Origin: Aquimonas sp046318115
GTDB lineage: Bacteria > Pseudomonadota > Gammaproteobacteria > Xanthomonadales > Xanthomonadaceae
Assembly (NCBI GenBank): GCA_046318115.1
Contig: JBKCVA010000058.1
Location: forward strand, 1-49,674
DNA: 49,674 nucleotides
Direction of reading: 5' to 3'
The notes beneath the pieces are model-generated. The model was not told the origin of the DNA. It saw only the letters and a list, made by a program, of their open reading frames with translations, and made no database searches. A program made the position numbers and the translations under genes. Below, piece after piece: positions 15,438-22,262 of the stretch (position 1 is the first letter of the stretch; each line of letters begins with the position of its first letter).

Positions 15438-15655
15438 GCCGGCACCTGCACGCCGCGCAGGGCGATCCATTCGAGGGCGAGGCGCTGCAGGTCTTTGGCT
15501 GGCACGCCGCGCAGCACAGCGAGGGCCAGCTGGTCGCCTTTCGTCTCTAGGTGGCCAATGTGCAGGCATGTGCTTTCGGTGGTGCTGTACGTGCCAGCTG
15601 GCGCGTTAGCGGCCCACAGGCGGTGAGCCAGCAGGTCTATCTGCGCGCCGTTCAT
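15434..15655 (-). CDS. Hypothetical early protein
   Basis: 73 residues starting MNGAQIDLLAHRLWAANAPA. It contains a TYSTTESTCLHIGHLETKGD segment and a C-terminal helix. No family recognised. Start and stop overlap the neighbours. Confidence 0.72.
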   Translation of the reverse strand: MNGAQIDLLAHRLWAANAPAGTYSTTESTCLHIGHLETKGDQLALAVLRGVPAKDLQRLALEWIALRGVQVPA

Positions 15656-15891
15656 GCCAGAACCTCGACACGACCACGAAGCGCGGCGAAGTCGTCGGCG
15701 GCGCGCTGTGACTCCCGGGCCCACTGGTCACACTGCGCGGCCTGACGCAGCCAGCGGGCGTGCCCCTCGCGGTCGCCGAAGCGCAGGGCTGCGTCGGCTT
15801 TCTGCCGATCGCTGCGGGCTTCCTGGCGCCACTTGCGGGCCTGAGCTTCAGCGTCAGCGGCGTGGCGCGCGGTAAATGCTGCGATGTTCAT
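15652..15891 (-). CDS. Hypothetical helical protein, first gene of leftward unit 2
   Basis: 79 residues from ATG 15891 (GGGAAG upstream). Almost all helix with high Ala/Arg/Gln/Asp content (AQARKWRQEARSDRQKADAALRF). It is the promoter-proximal gene of the second leftward unit, about 40 bases below its -10 box, and is therefore immediate-early. Function unknown. Confidence 0.75.
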   Translation of the reverse strand: MNIAAFTARHAADAEAQARKWRQEARSDRQKADAALRFGDREGHARWLRQAAQCDQWARESQRAADDFAALRGRVEVLA

Positions 15892-15903
15892 GCGTCTTCC
15901 CGT

Positions 15904-15923
15904 CGCCGGCTTCGGTGCCGGCG
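15904..15923 (-). promoter_or_regulatory. Leader hairpin of leftward unit 2
   Basis: Perfect 7-bp stem CGCCGGC/GCCGGCG around a 6-base loop (TTCGGT on the + strand), placed in the untranslated leader between promoter and ribosome site. It could be a box-B-like antitermination element or an mRNA stabiliser. It is not followed by a T run, so it is not a terminator. Confidence 0.5.
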
Positions 15924-15930
15924 TGGAAGA

Positions 15931-15970
15931 ACTGTAGCAGTGCTCCAGTGCAGAAAGCAAGAGCAACGCT
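15931..15970 (-). promoter_or_regulatory. Leftward promoter 2 with two operators
   Basis: On the - strand: -35 TTGCTT (15960-15955), 18-base spacer, -10 TACAGT (15936-15931) with TG upstream. Operators AGCAGTGCT (15936-15944) and AGCAACGCT (15962-15970) have centres 26 bp apart, one at the -10 and one just above the -35. The layout and sequence match leftward promoter 1. Confidence 0.85.
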
Positions 15971-16020
15971 ACATAAACGCTGCAACAAAATGTGCCGAAA
16001 TTTAGCCCGGCCCCACAAAA

Positions 16021-16061
16021 GAAAAACCCCGGCAGTCCGTTGCGAGCGGGCTACCAGGGTT
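16021..16061 (-). terminator. Terminator of the repressor/membrane-protein transcript
   Basis: On the - strand the stem AACCCTGGTAG (16061-16051) pairs with CTGCCGGGGTT (16035-16025), with two G-U pairs, followed by a T-rich tail. It lies between the 16161-16604 gene and leftward promoter 2. It therefore isolates lysogenic transcription from the early operon. Confidence 0.78.
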
Positions 16062-16160
16062 CTAGGGCACGGCTTCGGCGATGGCGCCGATGCAGCAGGA
16101 AGCGGCTTTGCGTACACACTCCCGTGCAGTGTTTTGCCACGGGTGAGCCGACAACGCAAC

Positions 16161-16604
16161 CTACATGTCGAGTTCGGAAAAGTCGATAGGCGCCTCGCCG
16201 CGGCAGACCCCAAGCGCTGACAGCATCTGCGCGCGCTCTGAGCTGGCTTCGCCAAGCGCCGGCAGCGTGCCACCCTGCTGGCCAAGGAATGCAAGGTAGC
16301 CCGCCACGCCCGCCTCGATCGATCGAACTAGGTGCGCTCGCGCGGTGTCAGGGCAACCCGTGAGCGGCAGGCTGCGCGCTTCCTGGGCCAGCTCTTGGGC
16401 GATGGCGATCTGCGCCGGCAGCGCTATGCGTGGTGTCTGCTGCAGCAGGCGCATGCTGTCCTGCCAGCGGCTGTCGATCGACTCTATTGAGGCCAAGGCG
16501 TCGGCTGTTGCGGCCTCTTGTGCGCGGTCGCTGTAGATCATCCATCCGGCGCCCAGCACCGCCGCCGCCAGCAGGGGCCACATGATCAGGTTAGCTCGTG
16601 CCAT
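16161..16604 (-). CDS. Membrane-anchored protein in the lysogeny block
   Basis: 147 residues. GGAGG lies 7 bases before ATG 16604. Residues 6-23 (LIMWPLLAAAVLGAGWMI) are a membrane anchor; the remaining 120 residues are helical and face the periplasm or cytoplasm. It is downstream of the repressor on the same strand and ends before a terminator, so it is probably expressed in the lysogen. In lambdoid phages this slot often carries superinfection exclusion or lysogenic conversion genes (compare rexAB); that role is inferred from position. Confidence 0.78.
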   Translation of the reverse strand: MARANLIMWPLLAAAVLGAGWMIYSDRAQEAATADALASIESIDSRWQDSMRLLQQTPRIALPAQIAIAQELAQEARSLPLTGCPDTARAHLVRSIEAGVAGYLAFLGQQGGTLPALGEASSERAQMLSALGVCRGEAPIDFSELDM

Positions 16605-16764
16605 CGCTCAGCCTCCGTCTCTTGTCTCAGCCTATGCGAATCGGGCATGTTCGACTGTCTTTCCTGGGGACGACTTATGAGCTTGACAGTGGACGCTGTG
16701 CTTGCCGGCCTTGTAAATCGACTTGAAGCCTTGCGCGAGGCCAAGCGCAGCCCGCTCCCGTTGC

Positions 16765-17265
16765 CTACCGTCGCGGAGCTAGGTCGAGCGTCTGCAGGAT
16801 CTCAGCCAGCAGCCCCTTGTCGCGCCATTTCCGCGGAATCTGCTTCCGCATCGCCTCGGCGGCGTCCGCGGCTTCGGCTGGTCGGTGCACCACCATCACG
16901 CTGACGATCGTCGCAAGCGCCAATGAAAGCGCGTGAACATCGTTTTCAAGGCGGGCGATGACCAGCTCCGGCCGCCGCGCGTCCTCTTCTTCCGGTGCCA
17001 ACTTAGGCAAGGCCTGGCCGACGCCGATCATCTGAGCGTCTCGCCACGGCTTGCTGATCTGGCCGGGGTCCTCGATCCCGAGCATGTCGGCCAGCGCCTT
17101 TGCGTTGGCAATGCTCACCGGCCGCACCGATCGGCACCACTGGCTGACCAGCGTCGGGTCCACCTCTAGGTTGGCCGCAATGTCCGACTGCGTGTAGTCG
17201 CTGGCGTCGATCGCGGCCTTAAGCCTAAGTGACTCTTTGGTTGGGGCGTTGCCTTTCATGGTCAT
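16765..17265 (-). CDS. Phage repressor (CI-like) without peptidase domain
   Basis: 166 residues. Residues about 12-62 form a helix-turn-helix (YTQSDIAANLEVDPTLVSQW, then PVSIANAKALADMLG). The C-terminal half is helical (LENDVHALSLALATIVSVMVVH) and lacks the Ser/Lys S24 protease of LexA-type repressors, so RecA-driven self-cleavage is not expected. The ATG at 17265 has no ribosome site, and a -10-like TAGCAT (17277-17272) puts the transcript start almost on the ATG, so the message may be leaderless. A second ATG is at 17259. It faces a Cro-like gene across operators. Confidence 0.88.
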   Translation of the reverse strand: MTMKGNAPTKESLRLKAAIDASDYTQSDIAANLEVDPTLVSQWCRSVRPVSIANAKALADMLGIEDPGQISKPWRDAQMIGVGQALPKLAPEEEDARRPELVIARLENDVHALSLALATIVSVMVVHRPAEAADAAEAMRKQIPRKWRDKGLLAEILQTLDLAPRR

Positions 17266-17342
17266 GAAGCAATGCTAAAGGCGTTCGGCGTGTGACGCAT
17301 GTAGCGCGGCTCTTGCGCCCAAGTGTGGAGCAGTGCTACCGT
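17266..17342. promoter_or_regulatory. Switch region: three operators and two divergent promoters
   Basis: Operators AGCAATGCT (17268-17276), AGCGCGGCT (17303-17311) and AGCAGTGCT (17329-17337). The rightward promoter has -35 TTGCGC (17313-17318), 18-base spacer and -10 TACCGT (17337-17342), with operators at both boxes. The repressor promoter (- strand) has -10 TAGCAT (17277-17272) covered by the first operator and a poor -35, ATGCGT (17300-17295), beside the middle operator. This fits repression of cro, activation from the middle site and autorepression from the first. Confidence 0.85.
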
Positions 17343-17348
17343 GTGGCC

Positions 17349-17606
17349 ATGAACGCCACCGAATCCCCCATCGATCGCGCCGCAACGGCCGCAGGCAGCA
17401 GCGCCGCGCTGGCCAAGTTGCTGACCGTCAATCCCACGCTCGTGCATCAGTGGCGCCACGGGCGTCGCCCTGTCGCTGGGCACCACTGCCCTGCGATTGA
17501 AGCCGCCACTGGCGTCCGCTGCGAGGAGCTGCGGCCTGACCTCCAGTGGCTGCGCAACGAGGCTGGCGACGTCACCGGCTACCAGGTGCCGATCCGTGCT
17601 GCCTGA
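17349..17606 (+). CDS. Cro/YdaS-like regulator
   Basis: 85 residues from ATG 17349. Residues about 10-60 (IDRAATAAGSSAALAKLL, TVNPTLVHQWRHGRRPVAG, CPAIEAATGVRCEELRPDL) are a YdaS/Cro-type helix-turn-helix. It is the first rightward gene and opposes the repressor. The ATG is about 7 bases beyond the -10 box and lacks a ribosome site, so this transcript also looks leaderless. It should repress the lysogenic promoter early in infection. Confidence 0.87.
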   Translation: MNATESPIDRAATAAGSSAALAKLLTVNPTLVHQWRHGRRPVAGHHCPAIEAATGVRCEELRPDLQWLRNEAGDVTGYQVPIRAA

Positions 17607-17623
17607 CCGCTCCCCCCGGCGCA

Positions 17624-17671
17624 CCCCGGCACGCCGAGCCATGGAGGCCGGCGTGCTGGGGCTGCGTTTTT
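17624..17671 (+). terminator. Terminator between cro and the CII-like gene
   Basis: CCCCGGCACGCCG (17624-17636) pairs with CGGCGTGCTGGGG (17649-17661), one G-U, followed after CTGCG by five T (17667-17671). Its place directly after cro matches lambda tR1, so rightward expression beyond cro may need antitermination or read-through. Confidence 0.75.
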
Positions 17672-17715
17672 CGGTGCGGGCGTTCATGGCGTTTTTCTTT
17701 GTCCCACGCAACCTG

Positions 17716-17760
17716 TCCGACGGTGTTCGACGGGTTTGCGAACTGTCGGAGTCCGTCGGA
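17716..17760 (+). promoter_or_regulatory. Alternative hairpins around the CII-like ribosome site
   Basis: Two stems compete for 17717-17721. Stem 1 pairs CCGAC (17717-17721) and TTCG (17726-17729) with CGAA (17739-17742) and GTCGG (17745-17749), touching the GGAG ribosome site (17748-17751). Stem 2 pairs TCCGACGG (17716-17723) with CCGTCGGA (17753-17760) and leaves GGAG in the loop. This could control CII-like translation. Confidence 0.45.
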
Positions 17761-18155
17761 TGAATCCGCAAATACCCCTCTGGTTCGAGTCCTACGAGGA
17801 CGCCATTCGCGCCACGATTCAGGCGATTGGCGGATTCGACGCGGTGTCGAAGTTGCTGCGCCCGGCGATGCCGCTGGATCAGGCGAAGCGCTGGCTGCAC
17901 GACACCCTGAACCACAACAAGCGCGACGCGCTGCACATCCATGACCTCGCGCTGATCCGTAAGGAAGCCCGCCGCCGCGGTGTGGACACGCTGGCGGCCT
18001 GGGAAATGCGCCAAGCCGGGTACGCCGAGCCGCAGCCTCTGGTGATCGAAGACGAGGCCGCCCGCCTGCAACGCGAGTTTGTCGAGGCTGTGCGTGCGCT
18101 TAAGTCCATAGAGAACCGCATGGACCAGCTCACTGTGCTGAGGGCCGTCGCATGA
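17760..18155 (+). CDS. CII-like regulator (CP76 family)
   Basis: 131 residues starting MNPQIPLWFESYEDAIRATI. ATG 17760 has GGAG 8 bases upstream. The N-terminal 75 residues (QAIGGFDAVSKLLRPAMPLD, AKRWLHDTLNHNKRDALHI) match the layout of phage CII regulators of the CP76 family. The C-terminal part is helical. By analogy it would activate lysogeny promoters; I see no defined binding site. Placed right after the cro terminator, as cII is in lambdoid phages. Confidence 0.8.
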   Translation: MNPQIPLWFESYEDAIRATIQAIGGFDAVSKLLRPAMPLDQAKRWLHDTLNHNKRDALHIHDLALIRKEARRRGVDTLAAWEMRQAGYAEPQPLVIEDEAARLQREFVEAVRALKSIENRMDQLTVLRAVA

Positions 18156-18373
18156 CCCCCTCGCAGGCGCAGGTCGACGACGCGCGCGAGTGGGCCAAGG
18201 CCCAGCGTACCTTCGACGTTAGCGGCTTAGCCAAGGAGCTTGAAGAAAACGGCGTCGAGGACGCGGGCCACTGGGCCTGCCGGCTGATCGCCAAGTGGTG
18301 CGCGCTGAGCTACGTCAAGACGGCCGGCGGCTCGCCCGCCTCGCGGCGCTACCACTGGTTGCACGCCGAATGA
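18152..18373 (+). CDS. Hypothetical protein, right arm
   Basis: 73 residues: MTPSQAQVDDAREWAKAQRT..., a small winged-helix-like sequence (FDVSGLAKELEENGVEDAGH). The ATG overlaps the CII-like stop and the gene's end overlaps the Ref-like start. Function unknown. Confidence 0.72.
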   Translation: MTPSQAQVDDAREWAKAQRTFDVSGLAKELEENGVEDAGHWACRLIAKWCALSYVKTAGGSPASRRYHWLHAE

Positions 18374-18711
18374 GCCTCGGGAGCAGCGAGCGCATTACTG
18401 CCGCGCAGGCCGAGCGGTTCGGGCAGATCAAGGCAGGTCGCTGCGTCGCCTGCTGGAAGCGCGGGATCGTGACCATCGGCTGCGACGCGCATCACCTGCT
18501 CAGCGGCGGTCGCCGGATCGGCCACGAAGCGAGCGTTGCGCTCTGCGTCTGGCATCACCGTGGCCACCCGTTTGACGGCGTGACACCGCCGCAGATGCGC
18601 TTTCAGTACGGACCCAGCCTCATGGACGGCAGCAAGGCCTTCCGCGCCGCCTACGGCACCGACGCCGAACTGCTGGAGCTGCAGGAACGGATGCTGCGGG
18701 GTGAGGCGTGA
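18370..18711 (+). CDS. Ref-like (RecA-dependent) HNH nuclease
   Basis: 113 residues from ATG 18370, overlapping the upstream stop. Signature of the P1 Ref nuclease family: CVACW near residue 25, DAHHLLSGGRRIGHEASVALC, then HHRGHP, and GPSLMDGSKAFRAAYGTDAEL. The His/Cys metal and catalytic residues are present. Ref family nucleases cut DNA paired by RecA filaments; in lambdoid maps this position is taken by NinG. Probably a recombination function in the replication region. Confidence 0.85.
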   Translation: MSLGSSERITAAQAERFGQIKAGRCVACWKRGIVTIGCDAHHLLSGGRRIGHEASVALCVWHHRGHPFDGVTPPQMRFQYGPSLMDGSKAFRAAYGTDAELLELQERMLRGEA

Positions 18712-18860
18712 CGCGCCTGGAAACCCTGCAGCGCATCGCCGCTTGCATCGAGCACGCAGAGCGCGAGCACCCGGAGCACGAAGTCGAAGCAGCAGCCCGA
18801 GCCCTCGGGCTCGATCAACGGTGGCCGCCCGTGCAGCAGGAGCTGCTGGCAGCGGCTTGA
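18708..18860 (+). CDS. 50-residue helical protein
   Basis: GTG start at 18708 overlaps the upstream stop (GTGA). Reads MTRLETLQRIAACIEHAERE... and ends WPPVQQELLAAA. Small, acidic and helical. The tight coupling supports translation. No family recognised. The 18861-18955 interval after it holds a CCCCGG/CCGGGG hairpin (18879-18898) without a T run. Confidence 0.6.
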   Translation: MTRLETLQRIAACIEHAEREHPEHEVEAAARALGLDQRWPPVQQELLAAA

Positions 18861-18955
18861 GAGACGCCACCCGCCTGACCCCGGAGTCATGACCGGGGGA
18901 CAGCCTGACCCTGCAGGTTGGCGGTGTTGGTTTTCAGGGGAACAGGGTGGAAAGA

Positions 18956-19729
18956 ATGGCAGGCGATTGGATCAAGATGACCAAGGACTTACCGGACAAG
19001 CCGGAAGTCTGGAGCATGGCCGGCTTCCTTGGGATCGACGCTGATTCCGTGGTCGGAAAGCTGCTTCGCGTGTGGGCCTGGTTCGACTCGCACACTCAGG
19101 ACGGTAACGCTTCCAGCGTTACATATCCGCTACTAGACCGTATCGCTGGCGTTTCAGGTTTTGCCGAAGCGATGGCGATGTGCGGATGGCTTGAGCAGAG
19201 CGGGTCTGTGTTGCGGATTCCCAACTTCGGAAGACACAACGGAGAAACCGCTAAGAAACGGGCACTTACGAACGAGAGGGTGGCGAAGTCACGCGAGATG
19301 CAACGAAACAGTAACGCTGAGTGTAACGACGCAAGCGTTACACCTAGCGTTACAGAAAGCGTAACCAGAGAAGAGAAGAGAAGAGAAGAGAAGAAAGAGC
19401 AAGAGCAGGGCGCCGCTGCCGCGTCGCCGGCCTTTTCGCCTTCGGCCTGGCTGCAAGCGAAGGGCGTGGACGAATCCGTCGCCCGCGACTTCATCGCACT
19501 GCGGAAGTCGAAGAAGGCCGCTCTCACGCTGACGGCCCTAGAGGGAATCGAGCGCGAGGCCGCTAAAGCCCGCATGCCCTTGGGCGACGCTCTGCGCAAC
19601 TGCTGCGAACGCGGATGGCAGGGGTTCAAGGCCGACTGGCTGGCTGACAAAGCGACAAACGTGACTTTCATCGCCCGCAACGGGGTGCCGCACTCCAGCG
19701 CTCCGACGAAGCCGAGGCAGATGCTATGA
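18956..19729 (+). CDS. Replication protein, O-like
   Basis: 257 residues. ATG 18956 has GGTGG upstream; an in-frame GTG is 9 bases earlier. The N-terminus (DWIKMTKDLPDKPEVWSMAG, KLLRVWAWFDSHTQDGNA, LLDRIAGVSGFAEAM) is a winged-helix type used by phage replication initiators. A flexible Ser/Thr/Val and Glu/Lys/Arg linker (about 118-155) follows, then a helical C-terminal domain (SPSAWLQAKGVDESVARDF). The linker DNA carries the iterons and purine tract. Next to a DnaB helicase gene, this is the likely origin binder and helicase loader. Confidence 0.82.
   Translation: MAGDWIKMTKDLPDKPEVWSMAGFLGIDADSVVGKLLRVWAWFDSHTQDGNASSVTYPLLDRIAGVSGFAEAMAMCGWLEQSGSVLRIPNFGRHNGETAKKRALTNERVAKSREMQRNSNAECNDASVTPSVTESVTREEKRREEKKEQEQGAAAASPAFSPSAWLQAKGVDESVARDFIALRKSKKAALTLTALEGIEREAAKARMPLGDALRNCCERGWQGFKADWLADKATNVTFIARNGVPHSSAPTKPRQML
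19104..19399 (+). other. ori: Probable replication origin inside the O-like gene
   Basis: An inverted pair GTAACGCT-TCC-AGCGTTAC lies at 19104-19122. A second cluster has GTAACGCT (19311), GTAACGAC (19323), AGCGTTAC (19334), AGCGTTAC (19346) and AGCGTAAC (19358): starts 12 bp apart within each orientation. A 33-base all-purine tract (19367-19399, AAGAG repeats) follows. In lambda, ori is likewise within gene O, with iterons followed by a purine-biased melting region. Confidence 0.78.
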
Positions 19730-21027
19730 GCCGCCTCCCTCAGAGCCTGGAGGCTGAGCAGGCCGTCATTGGCGCCATCCTGCTGAACCCTGATGCGCTG
19801 GATCGCGTGGCCGGCAAGCTGGCAGAGGCCGACTTCTTCGCCCCTGCGCACCGGCTGATCTGGCGGGCCGCATCGGAGCTGATCGCCCGAGGCCAGCCGT
19901 GCGACGCGGTGACGCTCGGCGAGTGGTTCGAGGCCACGGGCGAATCGGACGCGGTGGGCGGCGGATCCTACATCGTCGAGCTCGCCAGCACGACGCCGAG
20001 CGCGGCCAACGTCGAGAGCTACGCGAAGATCGTCCGCAGCAAGGCCGTGCTGCGACGCGTGATCGAGGTCGGACAGCGGCTGCAGCGCGAGGCGATGGCG
20101 GCTGACGACGGTCTGGCCGTCGCGGACTCTGGCGTGCGCGACCTGATGGAGCTTTCGGGCAGCCAGCGCGACCATGACCACACGCTCGCCGAGGCGGTCA
20201 AGGCAGCGCATACCGAGGTGCTGGCGGCCTACAACGCCAAGGGAGCGTTGCGCGGTATCACCTGCGGTATTGAGCGACTTGACCAGCGTCTAGGCGGCTT
20301 CCACCGCGGTGACCTGATCATCTTCGGCGCGCGCCCCAGCATCGGCAAGACGGCCAAGATGATGAACATGGCCGACGCCGCGACGAAGGCGGGGCACCGG
20401 GTCGGCATCATTTCAGGTGAGCAGCCAGCGGTGCAGTTGGCGCAGCGCTTGATCGCGATGAACGGGCCGCTGCCTGCTGAGATCCTGCGCAACGGTCGGT
20501 TCGAGGAGGAGCACTGGCAGCGCTACACGCAGTCCGTGTCCGACTTGGCGACTGGGCGGCTGGCCTGGGTCTACGACCGCAGCGCGCCGACGCTGGATGA
20601 ACTGTGCCGCGTCGCCCGCGCGTGGAAGCGCCGACACAACATCGAAGCCCTGTATGTGGACTACATCCAGCGTATCCGCGTGCCTGGGCGCGATCGGCAC
20701 GAAGAGGTGGGCGAGAGCGCGCGCACGCTGAAAGACCTTGCGCGCGACCTAGACATTCCGGTGATCAGCCTCGCGCAGGTCAAGGCCAGCGTTGATCAGC
20801 GCTCGGACAAGCGCCCGGACATCGGCGACCTAGCCAACAGCGACGAGCTGACCCGCGAGGCCGACATTATCGTGATGCTGTACCGGGACGAGGTTTACAA
20901 CCCGGAAACGCAGGACAAGGGCATCGCCGAGCTGAACGTCGAGAAGAACCGCCATGGCCCCACTGGGATGATCAAGTGCGCGTGGCTGGCCGACTCCATG
21001 CGCTTCCGTGACCTGGAGGCCGCGTGA
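19726..21027 (+). CDS. dnaB: Replicative DNA helicase, DnaB family
   Basis: 433 residues. The N-terminal DnaB domain (about 5-100) begins LPQSLEAEQAVIGAILLNPD. The RecA-like domain has GITCGIERLDQRLGGFHRGDL, Walker A GARPSIGKT (201-209), Walker B ALYVDYIQRI, and the late motif READIIVMLYRDEVY. All core motifs are intact. It unwinds DNA at the fork and would be loaded by the upstream O-like protein, with which it overlaps by 4 bases. Confidence 0.95.
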   Translation: MSRLPQSLEAEQAVIGAILLNPDALDRVAGKLAEADFFAPAHRLIWRAASELIARGQPCDAVTLGEWFEATGESDAVGGGSYIVELASTTPSAANVESYAKIVRSKAVLRRVIEVGQRLQREAMAADDGLAVADSGVRDLMELSGSQRDHDHTLAEAVKAAHTEVLAAYNAKGALRGITCGIERLDQRLGGFHRGDLIIFGARPSIGKTAKMMNMADAATKAGHRVGIISGEQPAVQLAQRLIAMNGPLPAEILRNGRFEEEHWQRYTQSVSDLATGRLAWVYDRSAPTLDELCRVARAWKRRHNIEALYVDYIQRIRVPGRDRHEEVGESARTLKDLARDLDIPVISLAQVKASVDQRSDKRPDIGDLANSDELTREADIIVMLYRDEVYNPETQDKGIAELNVEKNRHGPTGMIKCAWLADSMRFRDLEAA

Positions 21028-21539
21028 TGGCCGCCACCGCCAAGAAGCCCAAGCGCCAGCCGGTCTACCTGGAGGCACGCTGCCTCGTGGACCCTGCCAC
21101 CGGCGAGGAAATCGGCGCATTGGTGCCTGCCAGCCCCTACGACAGCCGCCGACTGCGTGCCCTCAAGCTGGGCCAGGGTCAAAGCCTGCGCGCAGAGCTG
21201 AGCAAGCCGCGCAACGTCAAGTTCCACCGCCTCGTGCACGCGCTGGGCCAGTTGCTGGCGGATCACTGGCCGGCGTTCGCCGGGCTGCCAGCGCACGAGG
21301 CGATCAAGCGGGCGCAGGTCGAGTCCGGCACCGCATGTGACCAGCAGGCAATCGACCTGGGGCCGCTGGGAAAGGCACAGGTGAAGGTCGCGCGCTCGCT
21401 GGCCTTCGACTCCATGGACGAAGCCGAGTTCGGCGAGCTGTTCGCCGGGCTCACGCGCTGGATTGACGAGAACGTGATTGCGCACTTCCCCGAAGAAGCG
21501 CGCGCCGAGTATTGGCTGATGACAGGGGACAACCGATGA
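21027..21539 (+). CDS. DUF1367-like phage protein
   Basis: 170 residues. ATG 21027 is preferred over GTG 21024 because GGAGG is 7 bases upstream of it. Pieces such as GQSLRAELSKPRNVKFHRLVHAL and the ending YWLMTGDNR recall the DUF1367 family of lambdoid right arms, which has no known function. It sits between helicase and small helix-turn-helix genes. Confidence 0.72.
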   Translation: MAATAKKPKRQPVYLEARCLVDPATGEEIGALVPASPYDSRRLRALKLGQGQSLRAELSKPRNVKFHRLVHALGQLLADHWPAFAGLPAHEAIKRAQVESGTACDQQAIDLGPLGKAQVKVARSLAFDSMDEAEFGELFAGLTRWIDENVIAHFPEEARAEYWLMTGDNR

Positions 21540-21724
21540 AACGTGACCCTCTGAGGGTTTGGGTAGTGGAAGGGCAGACGCTGACCGAGCGGCGCATTGC
21601 ATGCCGTCTTGGTCTGAGCGTTGAAGGCGCCCGCAGGCGAATTGCTGCGGTGATTGGAGCGGGCGCTGATCTTACCTGGGCCGCGCTGCGATCCGTGCGG
21701 TACAGCATGCGGGGTGCGGCATGA
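21536..21724 (+). CDS. Small helix-turn-helix protein
   Basis: 62 residues: MKRDPLRVWVVEGQTLTERR.... Residues about 15-45 (LTERRIACRLGLSVEGARRRIAAV) look like a helix-turn-helix. ATG 21536 overlaps the upstream stop. Probably a DNA-binding accessory protein; target unknown. Confidence 0.68.
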   Translation: MKRDPLRVWVVEGQTLTERRIACRLGLSVEGARRRIAAVIGAGADLTWAALRSVRYSMRGAA

Positions 21725-22017
21725 CGGCGGCAGAACGCGCGAGGGTGCAGTCGCTTGCTCAGCGGATTGGCGCAACGAATCAGAAGCGCATCGCATGGAC
21801 GGGTCGAATACTCGAAACCCTGCCAGATGGGCCGGTGACTCGCCGCGAATGCTTGGTGCTGATTCACCCCAGCGCAGGCACCGAGGATCGCAAGGCGTTT
21901 GCAGACGCCCTTAGCCGGCTGCTGCGAGCAGGAAGAGTGCAGGAGCGGCCAATGATCAAGCCCGCCGGCCGGGCCGTTCGAGTCGATCCCGTGATGGTGC
22001 TGGAGGTGGTCCGGTGA
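21721..22017 (+). CDS. Hypothetical winged-helix-like protein
   Basis: 98 residues. The middle (RILETLPDGPVTRRECLVLI, AFADALSRLLRAGRVQERPM) resembles a winged helix. Overlaps its neighbours by 4 bases on both sides. It may belong with the two flanking small DNA-binding-like proteins. Function unknown. Confidence 0.7.
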   Translation: MTAAERARVQSLAQRIGATNQKRIAWTGRILETLPDGPVTRRECLVLIHPSAGTEDRKAFADALSRLLRAGRVQERPMIKPAGRAVRVDPVMVLEVVR

Positions 22018-22262
22018 CTGCCCGCGAAGCCGCGCGTTCCGCGCTCGCTGCAGGCAAGGCCATGACCGCCATCCGCCTGTCTGTGATCACTGGGTGCGAC
22101 GAGCGGTACTGCGCAAACGTCCTTGCGCGCATGCACGCCGAGGGGCTGACAGACCGCGAGCCTTTCCGCAGTGGCAAGAGCGGACAGCCCGCATGGGAAT
22201 ACCGAACGGCAGCAAGTCCGCGCCCGCGCGCCTTCTGCCCACATTGTGGAGGTGATCTGTGA
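22014..22262 (+). CDS. Small winged-helix protein with Cys pair
   Basis: 82 residues; GTG start in a GTGA overlap. A winged-helix-like region (AMTAIRLSVITGCDERYCAN, VLARMHAEGLTDRE) is followed by FCPHCGGDL at the C-terminus, half of a zinc ribbon. DNA binding is plausible. Function unknown. Confidence 0.7.
   Translation: MTAREAARSALAAGKAMTAIRLSVITGCDERYCANVLARMHAEGLTDREPFRSGKSGQPAWEYRTAASPRPRAFCPHCGGDL

Noticed and set aside
16678..16904. A + strand frame starting MSLTVDAVLAGLVNRLEALR
   Set aside because: The first 40 residues look plausible, but the rest is a shadow of the repressor gene, the ribosome site is poor and it would be transcribed against the repressor. Kept as a remote possibility only.
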